From Hyphococcus sp. (GTDB lineage: Bacteria > Pseudomonadota > Alphaproteobacteria > Caulobacterales > Parvularculaceae), in NCBI GenBank assembly GCA_013002535.1, contig JABDJK010000098.1, forward strand, positions 1-51,332: DNA of 51,332 nucleotides, in the 5' to 3' direction. A model generated the notes under the pieces. That model was not told where the DNA came from, did not search any database, and saw only the letters and a list, made by a program, of their open reading frames with translations. A program made the position numbers and the translations under genes. Within the stretch, counting starts at the first letter, position 1. Every line of letters starts with the position of its first letter. Below are positions 26,120 to 34,322 of this stretch, one piece after another.

Positions 26120-27135
26120 TGGCGAAGACGATTTCGAACGCAACAGAATTAAACGGCGCAGAACGCGCGGCCGTCGTTATGCTCGCTTTGGGCGATGAAA
26201 GCGGCAAGCTCCTCTGGGAATCATTCGACGAGGACGAATTGCGCGAAATTACGCTGGCGATTTCTAATCTCGGCTCGGTTACCTCGGAGGTCGTTGAAAG
26301 CCTGCTCTATGATTTCGTCAATAATCTATCGTCGACAGGGTCGATCACCGGATCGATGGATTCAGCGCGGCGGTTTCTAAATAATATTCTGCCAGAAGAA
26401 AAAGTCGCCAACATCCTAGAAGACATTCGCGGCCCTGCTGGCAAAACCATGTGGGAAAAACTGGCGAATGTGAATGAGCGAACACTTGCAGGTTATTTAC
26501 GCAATGAACACCCGCAAACGGTCGCTGTTATCTTGTCGCAGATCAAACCCGAACATGCAGCGCGGGTCATCGCAGTTTTCCCGGAGCAACTCGCCGAAGA
26601 AGTGATGAACCGGATGCTCGGCCTTGGCCCTGTACAGAAGGACGTGCTCGACCAGATCGAAAAGACCCTGCGCACAGAATTTATGACCGCGCTTTCTAGG
26701 CAACCGGCAAAAGACGCCCATGAGGCGATGGCGGAGATTTTTAATAATTTTGATCGCGCCACGGAACGTCGTTTTATGGAAACGCTGGAAATGAAGAACC
26801 CGGCGGCGGCGGAAAAAATAAAGGCGCTGATGTTTGTTTTTGAAGATCTGATCCGCCTCGATGCAACAGACATTCAGGTCCTGATCCGCAACCTCGATAA
26901 ATCAGTTCTCGCGACGGCGCTGAAAGGCGCCAACGAGAATATGCAAAACCTTTTCTACTCAAATATGTCTGAACGCGCCTCGACCATCCTGCGCGATGAT
27001 ATCGACATTATGGGCCCGGTCCGCGTTCGCGAAGTTGACGCTGCGCAGCAGAAAATCGTCGAGATAGCAAAACGCCTCGCCGACGAAGGTGAGATTTATC
27101 TTTCCTCGACCGACGACGATGAGGTGATCTTCTGA
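26119..27135 (+). CDS. fliG: Flagellar motor switch protein FliG
   Basis: Rotor protein of 338 residues that interacts with the stator and carries torque. The middle domain has the EHPQ motif in NEHPQTVAVILSQIKPEHAA, and the C-terminal torque helix is recognisable in NMSERASTILRDDIDIMGPV and REVDAAQQKIVEIAKRL. ATG overlaps the fliF stop by one base, and its own TGA overlaps the next ATG (TGATG). Such coupling keeps ring and switch proteins in step. Confidence 0.96.
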   Translation: MAKTISNATELNGAERAAVVMLALGDESGKLLWESFDEDELREITLAISNLGSVTSEVVESLLYDFVNNLSSTGSITGSMDSARRFLNNILPEEKVANILEDIRGPAGKTMWEKLANVNERTLAGYLRNEHPQTVAVILSQIKPEHAARVIAVFPEQLAEEVMNRMLGLGPVQKDVLDQIEKTLRTEFMTALSRQPAKDAHEAMAEIFNNFDRATERRFMETLEMKNPAAAEKIKALMFVFEDLIRLDATDIQVLIRNLDKSVLATALKGANENMQNLFYSNMSERASTILRDDIDIMGPVRVREVDAAQQKIVEIAKRLADEGEIYLSSTDDDEVIF

Positions 27136-27812
27136 TGGCCGCCGTCGCAAAACCATTTCAGTTTAGTGCCTTTGACGATGTCACAGATAGCGCCGCCGAC
27201 GCGCCCGGGTCCGAGCCACTTGCGCCGGCGGACGAACCTGCGGCGCATGCCGATCTGAACATTTTGCGCGCCGAGGCCGAACGCGCCGCGCTCAACACCA
27301 TCCTGGCGCGCGAAGCGGCGAAGCAAACGGCTCTTCTCACTCAAATTGCGGATATGCTGAACCGCGGCGCAGCCAGCGAACGCGACGCTATTGAAGCGCG
27401 TATAAGTTCATTTCGAAACCTATTTCACGCCGCGACTGAGAAAATCTGTCTTGGCGTCGCCTTGCAAAAGAAAACAGCGGCGGCAAGCGATCTCATCGAT
27501 CGATATCTTGAAAGCCAACATGACGGTGAGCGCGCGACACTTTATGTTACCGAAAAAGCGGCGGCGCAAATGATCACGTTCCTGCAAAAAGGCCTCGAAG
27601 AACGCGGCGCTGGAAATCTCATCGAAATCAAGACCGATGCTACGCTAACCCAAGGCGAAGCACGTATCCGATGGCGCGACGGCGCCATGGTTCGCGATCA
27701 CGCCAGTTTATTGCGATCGATTGAAGACTTATTCGGCGGACCCAAGACCGCATCCCTTAACGCTGCCGACGCACCTGACAGGAAGCCACACGAAAAGGAT
27801 GGCAAAAAATGA
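27135..27812 (+). CDS. fliH: FliH/FlbE-like flagellar export protein
   Basis: A 225-residue acidic/alanine-rich protein in the position of FlbE (FliH-like) in the Caulobacter fliF operon. The segment of about 50-90 (AEAERAALNTILAREAAKQT, then IADMLNRGAASERDAIEARI) is a probable coiled coil, and the C-terminal half (LYVTEKAAAQMITFLQKGLE, LIEIKTDATLTQGEARIRW) is a FliH/V-ATPase E-like fold. FliH proteins control the export ATPase FliI. Sequence conservation is weak, so the name relies partly on context. Both ends overlap neighbours (TGATG and ATGA). Confidence 0.8.
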   Translation: MAAVAKPFQFSAFDDVTDSAADAPGSEPLAPADEPAAHADLNILRAEAERAALNTILAREAAKQTALLTQIADMLNRGAASERDAIEARISSFRNLFHAATEKICLGVALQKKTAAASDLIDRYLESQHDGERATLYVTEKAAAQMITFLQKGLEERGAGNLIEIKTDATLTQGEARIRWRDGAMVRDHASLLRSIEDLFGGPKTASLNAADAPDRKPHEKDGKK

Positions 27813-28132
27813 GTTCCCTACCCGAAAAAGCCGTTAGTCCTGATCTTCCCGACCTCGGCGATATTGATACGCCGGCCGCGAATGGCGCCGGCGGCAAACG
27901 CCGAATTGAAAATGTGCCGGTGAAGATTTCCGCCGTGCTCGGCAAAACCAAATTCGATATTGCCGCATTGCGCGACCTCGATGGCGGCGCCGTTATCGAA
28001 CTTGACCGCAAGGTCGGCGACCCCATCGATCTCTACGTCAACGACCGCCTTATCGGGCGCGGCGAGCTTGTCATGATTGACGGCGCCCTTGGGGTCACAC
28101 TCACAGAACTTGTCAAAGACCACGACCTTTAA
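27809..28132 (+). CDS. fliN: Flagellar motor switch protein FliN
   Basis: C-ring component of 107 residues. The SpoA domain covers about residues 33-105, with VPVKISAVLGKTKFDIAALR, GAVIELDRKVGDPIDLYVND and IGRGELVMIDGALGVTLTEL. The N-terminus of about 30 residues is a short acidic linker. The ATG overlaps the fliH stop (ATGA), and flbD follows after 25 bases. Confidence 0.95.
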   Translation: MSSLPEKAVSPDLPDLGDIDTPAANGAGGKRRIENVPVKISAVLGKTKFDIAALRDLDGGAVIELDRKVGDPIDLYVNDRLIGRGELVMIDGALGVTLTELVKDHDL

Positions 28133-28157
28133 TTTCTAACCCTCGAGGAGGCGAGCC

Positions 28158-29495
28158 ATGCGGCTCCTGATCATCGGCGAACATTCCAGTGAACTTTCAA
28201 CCGCGGCGAAGATCGCCATGGATCGCGGCGCGCGCGTCTCATTCGCGCCTGACAACGAGGCCGGACTTTCCGCGCTCCGCAAAGGGCACGGCGCCGACCT
28301 TGTCATGATCGACGTTCGCCGCGATGTCGAAGCTTTCATCAAGGCCGCTGATGCAGAGCGCATAGCCGTTCCTGTCGTCGCATGTGGCGTAAAATCTGAC
28401 GCTGACGCCGCCGTCGCCGCCATTCGCGCTGGCGCGAAAGAATATGTGCCGCTGCCCCCGGACGCTGAATTAATTGCAGCGATTCTCGAGGCGGTCGTGG
28501 AAGAATCCTCTGATATGATCGTCGTTGATCCAGCGATGAAAAAAGTCGTGACCCTCGCCAATCAGGTTGCGGCGTCCGAAGCGTCTATCCTGATCACCGG
28601 CGAAAGCGGCGTCGGCAAGGAAGTCGTTGCAAAATACGTTCATGCGAAATCAAAGCGTGCTGAAAAACCGTTTATCTCCATCAACTGTGCGGCGATCCCT
28701 GATAATCTTCTTGAGTCCGAATTGTTCGGTCACGAGAAAGGCGCCTTCACTGGCGCAGTCGCCCGGCGCATTGGCAAGTTTGAAGAAGCCGACGGCGGCA
28801 CGCTCCTTCTCGATGAGATTTCGGAAATGGATATCCGGTTGCAGGCGAAGCTTCTGCGGGTATTGCAGGAGCGCGTCGTTGATCGCGTCGGCGGCGGCAA
28901 ACCGATCAAGGTCGATATTCGCATCATCGCGACTTCGAACCGCGATCTCGCCGACGAAGTTCGCAAGAAAACCTTCCGCGAAGATTTGTTCTTCCGACTG
29001 AATGTCGTCAATCTGGATGTGCCGCCGCTGCGCAAGCGTCCGGCGGATATTATCGGCCTCGCCAATCACTTCATCCAGAAATATGCAGAACTAAACAGCG
29101 TGCCGCATCGGCCGCTTTCAGAAGCCGCCCAGCGCGCCGCCGCCGCGGCGCAATGGCCCGGCAATGTGCGCGAGTTAGAGAACACGATGCACCGCGCGGT
29201 ATTGCTTTCCGAGGGAGATGAGATCGGCGTTGACGCCATCCGCATTCCCGATGGTTCCGCGCCCGTCTCAACGAGCGGTGGAGATGGCGGCGCACCGGAA
29301 GCGCTCGTCGGGCAAACGGTGGCGCAAGTTGAGCAGGCGCTAATCCTGCAGACGCTTGACCATTGCCTCGGCAACCGCACTCATGCCGCGAATATCCTCG
29401 GTATTTCCATTCGTACCCTACGCAACAAACTAAAGCAGTACACAGAAGACGGCGTTCCCGTGCCGGCGCCCGGCGCCGAACGGCAGGCGGGATAG
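28158..29495 (+). CDS. flbD: Sigma-54-dependent flagellar regulator FlbD
   Basis: NtrC-family activator of class III/IV flagellar genes and repressor of fliF in Caulobacter, 445 residues. An N-terminal receiver-like domain (1-115) keeps D52 but shows GE at residues 7-8 instead of the acidic pair and lacks the usual lysine (GAKEYVPLP), so control by phosphorylation is doubtful. The AAA+ domain has Walker A GESGVGKE (148-155), GAFTGA (195-200) for sigma-54 contact, and Walker B GGTLLLDE. The C-terminal Fis-type helix-turn-helix is ANILGISIRTLRNKLKQY. A ribosome site (GAGGAGGCGAGCC) precedes the ATG. Likely partner FliX is not in this window. Confidence 0.94.
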   Translation: MRLLIIGEHSSELSTAAKIAMDRGARVSFAPDNEAGLSALRKGHGADLVMIDVRRDVEAFIKAADAERIAVPVVACGVKSDADAAVAAIRAGAKEYVPLPPDAELIAAILEAVVEESSDMIVVDPAMKKVVTLANQVAASEASILITGESGVGKEVVAKYVHAKSKRAEKPFISINCAAIPDNLLESELFGHEKGAFTGAVARRIGKFEEADGGTLLLDEISEMDIRLQAKLLRVLQERVVDRVGGGKPIKVDIRIIATSNRDLADEVRKKTFREDLFFRLNVVNLDVPPLRKRPADIIGLANHFIQKYAELNSVPHRPLSEAAQRAAAAAQWPGNVRELENTMHRAVLLSEGDEIGVDAIRIPDGSAPVSTSGGDGGAPEALVGQTVAQVEQALILQTLDHCLGNRTHAANILGISIRTLRNKLKQYTEDGVPVPAPGAERQAG

Positions 29496-29505
29496 CAAGG
29501 CATAA

Positions 29506-31596
29506 ATGGCCGACGCAGCCCTCAACCCAGCCAAAATCTTCTCCCGCGAGACGCTGAAAAGCGTCTGGCGAACAGATGTTATTTTCGCTGTCGGAATCAT
29601 CGCGATCCTTGCGCTTCTCATTCTCCCGACGCCGCGCTGGCTTCTCGATATCTTGCTCGCTGCATCGATCACCTTCTCAGTGACTATCCTGATGACGGCG
29701 CTATTCACGCGCAAGGCGCTGGAGTTCTCAACCTTCCCGGCGATTTTGCTGATTGCGACGATGCTCCGACTAGGTCTCAACATCGCATCGACGCGATTGA
29801 TCCTGTCGAAAGGTCATGAAGGGCCCGACGCGGCTGGAAACGTCATCGAGGCCTTTGGCGGTTTCGTCATGCAGGGCAATTACGTCATCGGCATGATTGT
29901 TTTCGCGATCCTGGTGCTCGTCAATTTCGTCGTTATCACCCGCGGTTCAGGCCGTATCGCCGAAGTCGCAGCGCGATTTTCTCTGGACGCCATGCCGGGG
30001 AAACAAATGGCCATCGACGCCGATCTTTCCGCCGGCATCATCACTGAAGATGAAGCGCGCGAGCGCCGCAAAAACCTCGAAGAAGAATCGAACTTCTTCG
30101 GAGCCATGGACGGCGCCTCGAAATTTGTGCGCGGGGACGCCATCGCCGGCCTCCTTATAACCATGATCAATATCATCGGCGGTGTTATCATCGGCGTTGC
30201 ACAGATGAACATGTCCATTGGCGACGCCGGCGCATCCTATACGCTGCTCACCATCGGTGACGGTCTTGTTTCACAAATTCCGGCGCTGATTGTATCGATC
30301 TCCGCCGGTCTTATCGTTTCAAAAGCCGGCGTTGACGGCGCCGCCGACAAGGCGCTCGCCGCGCAGTTCGGCGAATACCCCAAGGCGCTTGCGATCGTCA
30401 CCGGGGTGCTCGTCATCATGGCGGTAATGCCTGGCCTGCCGTTCATTCCGTTCATGCTCCTCGCCATCGGCGTTGGCGGCGCGGCCTGGCGTATCCAGAA
30501 AACCAAAAACCAGACCGCAACTGACGCCGTCGCCGCGGAAGAAAAAATTAAAGCGGCGCCGGAAGACGCGCCGGGCCGCATGCTCGCGATGGATGATTTG
30601 CGCATTGAGCTCGGATACGGGCTCCTGCCGCTCATCAATACGGACAAAGGCCCGCGCCTTACTGATCAGGTGAAGGCCGTGCGCCGCGCCATTGCGCAAG
30701 AATTGGGTTTCGTCACGCCGCCGGTTCGCATTCTCGACAACATGCAGCTTGAACCGAACACGTATGTTATCAGGCTGAAAGAATTGGAAGTCGCCCGCGG
30801 CGAGTTAAAGCCCAGCAATTTCCTGATTATGGACCCGTCCGGCGGCGCGATCACATTACTCGGCGAGCCGACAAAAGACCCCGCCTTCGGCCTCGACGCC
30901 ATGTGGGTGGATGAGAGCCAGCGCGAGGAAGCCTCCCTCAAAGGCATGACAGTCGTTGACGCTGCGACTGTTCTGACAACCCACCTGACCGAGATCGTCA
31001 AGACGGAAGCGCCGGAACTTCTCTCCTACGCCGAAACCAAAAAACTGATCGATGCCCTGCCCGACAAACATCGCAACCTCATTAGCGATCTGATCCCATC
31101 AGTCGCAACGGTGACGACGGTGCAACGCGTTTTGCAGGCGCTTCTTGGTGAGAAAGTCTCGATCCGCGATCTGCCTACCATTCTGGAGGCCATCGCAGAA
31201 GCCGCGCCGCAATCGACGACGACAAGCTTTCTTGTCGAACATGTCCGAGCGCGGCTCTCTCGGCAGATCTGCGGCGCCTTGCGCGGCCCCGACGGCGCAA
31301 CGCCGATTGTTACGCTTTCGTCAGACTGGGAGACGGATTTCTCCGACGCGGTCATCGGCGAGAACGAGGCGCGCCAGCTCGCCATGTCGCCATCGAAGCT
31401 GCAGGAATTTGTCTCCGTCGCCCTTGAAAAACTGGAAAATGCGGCGCGCGACGGCTATTCCGCGGCCATCGTCACCAGCGCCGCGATCCGGCCTTTCGTC
31501 CGGTCGGTGGTGGAGCGGGTCCGTCCGCAGACACAAGTCCTTTCCCAAAACGAAATTCACCCCCATACTAGGCTGAAGAATTTAGGGTCGATTTAA
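29506..31596 (+). CDS. flhA: Flagellar type III export gate protein FlhA
   Basis: Large export-gate component of 696 residues. The N-terminal half (about 20-320) has some eight membrane helices, and the conserved cytoplasmic loop between them reads VVITRGSGRIAEVAARFSLD, AMPGKQMAIDADLSAG and SNFFGAMDGASKFVRGDAIA. The C-terminal half is the soluble ring that binds export chaperones, with YVIRLKELEVARGELKPSNF. ATG 29506 follows flbD by 10 bases with AAGG before it. In Caulobacter flhA also follows flbD closely. Confidence 0.97.
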   Translation: MADAALNPAKIFSRETLKSVWRTDVIFAVGIIAILALLILPTPRWLLDILLAASITFSVTILMTALFTRKALEFSTFPAILLIATMLRLGLNIASTRLILSKGHEGPDAAGNVIEAFGGFVMQGNYVIGMIVFAILVLVNFVVITRGSGRIAEVAARFSLDAMPGKQMAIDADLSAGIITEDEARERRKNLEEESNFFGAMDGASKFVRGDAIAGLLITMINIIGGVIIGVAQMNMSIGDAGASYTLLTIGDGLVSQIPALIVSISAGLIVSKAGVDGAADKALAAQFGEYPKALAIVTGVLVIMAVMPGLPFIPFMLLAIGVGGAAWRIQKTKNQTATDAVAAEEKIKAAPEDAPGRMLAMDDLRIELGYGLLPLINTDKGPRLTDQVKAVRRAIAQELGFVTPPVRILDNMQLEPNTYVIRLKELEVARGELKPSNFLIMDPSGGAITLLGEPTKDPAFGLDAMWVDESQREEASLKGMTVVDAATVLTTHLTEIVKTEAPELLSYAETKKLIDALPDKHRNLISDLIPSVATVTTVQRVLQALLGEKVSIRDLPTILEAIAEAAPQSTTTSFLVEHVRARLSRQICGALRGPDGATPIVTLSSDWETDFSDAVIGENEARQLAMSPSKLQEFVSVALEKLENAARDGYSAAIVTSAAIRPFVRSVVERVRPQTQVLSQNEIHPHTRLKNLGSI

Positions 31597-31663
31597 GCGC
31601 AATTATGGTGAATTCTGTCTGTGATCGATGTAATAACTGACAAGCAAATGTCGCAGCCGCATT

Positions 31664-31715
31664 ACCTCCCCTTAAAAAAGGAGAGGTCGAAATCTTCGAT
31701 TTCGGCTGGGGATCA
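31664..31715 (+). repeat. Dispersed palindromic repeat, copy A
   Basis: Starts ACCTCCCCTTAAAA and ends GGGGATCA, with a short hairpin core (CGAAATCTTCGATTTCG). An inverted relative lies at 32978-33030 on the other side of flhF. A second pyrimidine-rich palindrome (CTCTCCTT...GGGGAGGG) follows at about 31754-31797. These look like intergenic interspersed elements of the type found in many alphaproteobacteria. Confidence 0.7.
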
Positions 31716-31858
31716 GATGCCGTTTCAACGATCGCAAAGTTTTTCACATCTTGATCCCCCCTAACCCTCTCCTTTTCATGGGGAGGGAATTTGACCGCAC
31801 TTGTGATAGGTTCTTCACAAGATAGTGGGTGCTGAGTACGTAGGAGTCGCATGCTGTG

Positions 31859-32953
31859 ATGAAATTCATCGCTTCCACCCTGGAAGCGGCAAAACGAAAA
31901 GCCGAACGCGCCCTCGGGACCCAGGCGACTGTCGTCTCCGTCCGTGAACTGCCGAGCGGCGATGTTGAAATCACCGCGTCGGACAAGCCCGCGCCCTCCG
32001 CGCCGGAACCAGCGCCAAAAGCGCAATATGCGGGCGCGGCGAAAGATGCTGTTGATGAAGGCCCATTCAAGACTGGCGCAGGCGCGCGGTTGAATGAATC
32101 CATCGAACATCATTTTTCTGAAGATGCACTCGCAAAATTATCATCGAGCCTGACCGGCTCGAAGGCTTCCAACAAAATTGACATGAGCGATGACCGCGTG
32201 CGCGCCCTTGCCGAAATGCTGGCGCCCCACGGCGTCGGTGAGGCGCTTCTTGCCGCGCTCATCAATGGCGCGAAGTCATCTAAGATCGACGAAGACCTCT
32301 ACCGATTGGAAACGGCGTTCCGCGAAACGTTTTCATTTGCGCCAATTGCGCTGACGCCGGCGACGCCGATCATGCTGGTCGGACCGACAGGCGCCGGGAA
32401 AACATCGACTGCGGCAAAACTTGCGCTTGGCGCCCGCGACGCCGGCGCACCGCCTGTGATGATGACCGCCGATGTCGGCCGCGCCGGCGCCATCGAGCAA
32501 ATCCAATCCTATTCAGAGGCGTTAGGCGCTGATTACTACATCATTGAATCGCCGGCGGACGTTCAGCAGATTGTCAAAAACCGCCGGTTCGCAGGCGCCC
32601 TCATTTTTGATACGCCCGGCGTCAGCCCTTATGACGGCGGCGACATCGCCGCCATCCAGAGCTATCGCGAAGCGGCAGGCGCAGAGCCGATTTTGGTGCT
32701 GCCCGCAGGCGGCGACGCCGATGAATATGTCGACTGGGCGAACGCCTTTCGCGAAATCGGCGTTACCCGCTGCATACTGACGAAATTCGACGCCACGAAA
32801 CGCGTCGGCGCGGGTCTTCGCGCAGCATTCGAAGGAGAATTGGCCCTCGCCCATTTCTCCGAAACAGCGTTTGTGTCAGAAGGCATCCTCTCCGCAACAC
32901 CGGAGTTTCTGGCGCGCCGGATGATTGCGTCAAGGCCGGGGAAAGTTGGATAG
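31859..32953 (+). CDS. flhF: Flagellar biosynthesis GTPase FlhF
   Basis: SRP-type GTPase that sets the site and number of polar flagella in many bacteria, 364 residues. The N-terminal MKFIASTLEAAKRKAERALG is typical. The G-domain has G1 GPTGAGKT (175-182), G2-like TADVGRAGA (203-211), G3 DTPG (251-254, usual DTAG in the family) and G4 TKFD (308-311). An Ala/Pro-rich linker lies at about 40-75. GTG 31856 and ATG 31859 are both possible after AGGAG at 31842-31846. No FlhG partner follows. The gene stands apart from flhA by 262 bases and is framed by inverted repeat copies. Confidence 0.9.
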   Translation: MKFIASTLEAAKRKAERALGTQATVVSVRELPSGDVEITASDKPAPSAPEPAPKAQYAGAAKDAVDEGPFKTGAGARLNESIEHHFSEDALAKLSSSLTGSKASNKIDMSDDRVRALAEMLAPHGVGEALLAALINGAKSSKIDEDLYRLETAFRETFSFAPIALTPATPIMLVGPTGAGKTSTAAKLALGARDAGAPPVMMTADVGRAGAIEQIQSYSEALGADYYIIESPADVQQIVKNRRFAGALIFDTPGVSPYDGGDIAAIQSYREAAGAEPILVLPAGGDADEYVDWANAFREIGVTRCILTKFDATKRVGAGLRAAFEGELALAHFSETAFVSEGILSATPEFLARRMIASRPGKVG

Positions 32954-32955
32954 GA

Positions 32956-32976
32956 ATTGCAAAAGAAATTTGCAAT
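32956..32976 (+). terminator. Possible weak terminator after flhF
   Basis: ATTGCAAA and TTTGCAAT form an exact 8-bp stem with a 5-base loop, beginning three bases after the flhF stop. The stem is A/T-rich, and no T-run of four or more follows, so termination is only possible. Confidence 0.3.
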
Positions 32977-32977
32977 T

Positions 32978-33030
32978 TGATCCCCACCCGAAAACGCTTT
33001 GCGTTTTAGACCCCCCTTTTAAGGGGAGGT
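32978..33030 (-). repeat. Dispersed palindromic repeat, copy B (inverted)
   Basis: Read on the minus strand it runs from ACCTCCCCTTAAAAGG to TGGGGATCA, with the core hairpin AAAACGCAAAGCGTTTT. It matches copy A at 31664-31715 at both ends and in length (53 versus 52 bases), but the core hairpin differs in sequence while keeping its pairing. Confidence 0.7.
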
Positions 33031-33084
33031 ATCTGTCCCCCTTGCAAAGGGAGACCGCTGCAACAGCAACGAGGAGAATTAAAG

Positions 33085-33132
33085 ATGGCTGATTTGTCCA
33101 AATCCCCATCCCTTGTCCGTCTTATGCTATAA
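33085..33132 (+). CDS. Possible 15-codon mini-ORF with strong ribosome site
   Basis: ATG 33085 to TAA 33130-33132 encodes MADLSKSPSLVRLML. The sequence GAGGAGAATTAAAG in front is a good Shine-Dalgarno match at 8 bases. It sits next to repeat copy B and overlaps the promoter of the next gene, so it may be a leader peptide, the residue of a truncated gene, or chance. Confidence 0.25.
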   Translation: MADLSKSPSLVRLML

Positions 33133-33133
33133 T
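33125..33133 (+). promoter_or_regulatory. Extended -10 promoter of the DUF1579-like gene
   Basis: TGCTATAAT is a perfect extended -10 box. The expected start point near 33140 leaves a very short leader with GGAGG just before the ATG at 33154. No good -35 is seen at 17 bases, which fits an extended -10 promoter. Confidence 0.6.
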
Positions 33134-33153
33134 AGCCAAAACCGGAGGTTTTG

Positions 33154-33639
33154 ATGAAGTTTCTTGGCCTTATAGTCGCGCTTGTTTTCCTGCCGCTCGC
33201 TAGCGCAACGGCTGAAGAGAAATCCATTCTCGAAAAATTTGAGGGGACATGGGCTTCTGAAGGCGATGCGTTCGGCTCACCCGCGGAAAGCACCATGGTC
33301 TGGTCGCGTGCGCTCAACGATAAATTCTATCGCCTTGATTACCGCATCGAGATGCGTCCGGCGTCGGGCGAGCCGCAAACGTTTGAAGGCCTTGCCATCT
33401 ATCGCGCCGATGATGATGGTTACTACGCCTATTGGGCGGATACGTCCGGTGATTTTCTCCCTGTCACCGCAATACGTGACGGCGACGCTCTGGTCGCACA
33501 CTGGGGTGAAACCGGCGCCAAACAGGGCCGCACGCGATACGAATTGATCGACGGTGACAAGATCGAAATCACGGACTGGATCTTAACGCCGGAGGGGTGG
33601 CGCCGGTTTAACAACAATGTGTTTGCGCGCGCCGACTAA
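33154..33639 (+). CDS. Secreted DUF1579-like beta-barrel protein
   Basis: A 161-residue protein with a cleavable signal peptide (MKFLGLIVALVFLPLASATA, cleavage near residue 20) and a mature part beginning EEKSILEKFEGTWASEG. The strands FYRLDYRIEM, GLAIYRADDDGYYAYWAD, ALVAHWGETG and the end WRRFNNNVFAR resemble small lipocalin-like/DUF1579 domains that carry out unknown binding. The ATG has GGAGG directly upstream. It is transcribed from its own extended -10 promoter. Function unknown. Confidence 0.7.
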   Translation: MKFLGLIVALVFLPLASATAEEKSILEKFEGTWASEGDAFGSPAESTMVWSRALNDKFYRLDYRIEMRPASGEPQTFEGLAIYRADDDGYYAYWADTSGDFLPVTAIRDGDALVAHWGETGAKQGRTRYELIDGDKIEITDWILTPEGWRRFNNNVFARAD

Positions 33640-33652
33640 AAATATTGTGCCG

Positions 33653-34216
33653 TTAGTTGCTTGGCGGGCGACGACCGCCGCCGCGTTGATGACGCTCTCC
33701 TTGATTGCGCGAAGGTCGCCATTGCTGCCTTTGCCGCACTTGAAAACTCTTTACCAGCTCCGCGCGCGTCACGACGCCATCCTTATCTTTATCAGCGATA
33801 CTAAACTCGCGCTCCAGCGCGCTCCGAAACTCATAGGCGCCAATGGAGCCATTTGCATTCGTATCGACGGCAATATGCGTGAACGCCGTTTCTTTCGTAC
33901 CGATGGCTTTCTCTACCCACTGCGAAAAATCAATGGGCCGCAATTCATCCGCCCCTGCGGCTTCCGCGATGACACGCCATTCAGCGTCCGCGCCCGCGAG
34001 CAATTCCGAGCGGGTCAGCAATCGGTCCCGATCGGCGTCGAATTCGATCAATATCATACTGGTAGGTTGCACGATGTGAGTTTGGCTGGAAATCGTTTCC
34101 CCATCTTGCCGCGCTTCAGCGGGGGCCCGCGGCGAAGCGCAGGCGGATAGCGCGGCCATCGAAAGCGCCATTAAAAATATCTTGAAATTTGTTTTATCTG
34201 GTATCATCAGCGCCAT
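33653..34216 (-). CDS. EF-hand lipoprotein
   Basis: A 187-residue exported protein. The signal peptide ends in the lipobox LSAC (AALSACASP), so the mature form should be lipid-anchored. Three EF-hand-type calcium loops are readable: DADRDRLLTRSEL, DTNANGSIGAYEF and DKDKDGVVTRAEL. The C-terminus is basic and Gly/Arg-rich. It probably binds calcium in the periplasm, in structural or sensing roles that are not known. ATG 34216 is preceded by GAGAG. ATG 34207 is an alternative. It converges on the DUF1579-like gene with a 13-base gap. Confidence 0.8.
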   Translation of the reverse strand: MALMIPDKTNFKIFLMALSMAALSACASPRAPAEARQDGETISSQTHIVQPTSMILIEFDADRDRLLTRSELLAGADAEWRVIAEAAGADELRPIDFSQWVEKAIGTKETAFTHIAVDTNANGSIGAYEFRSALEREFSIADKDKDGVVTRAELVKSFQVRQRQQWRPSRNQGERHQRGGGRRPPSN

Positions 34217-34322
34217 TCTCTCTTTTGAAAGGGTTCTTGGCTAAACTTAGCAAAAACAGGTGGTGCTACTCAGAGCCTACTCGTTACATATACGAGGCGC
34301 CCTTCGGAACCTGTCGCGCTAA

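Noticed and set aside
33617-34150. 177-codon plus-strand ORF
   Set aside because: Antisense to the EF-hand lipoprotein, which has a lipobox and three clear calcium loops.
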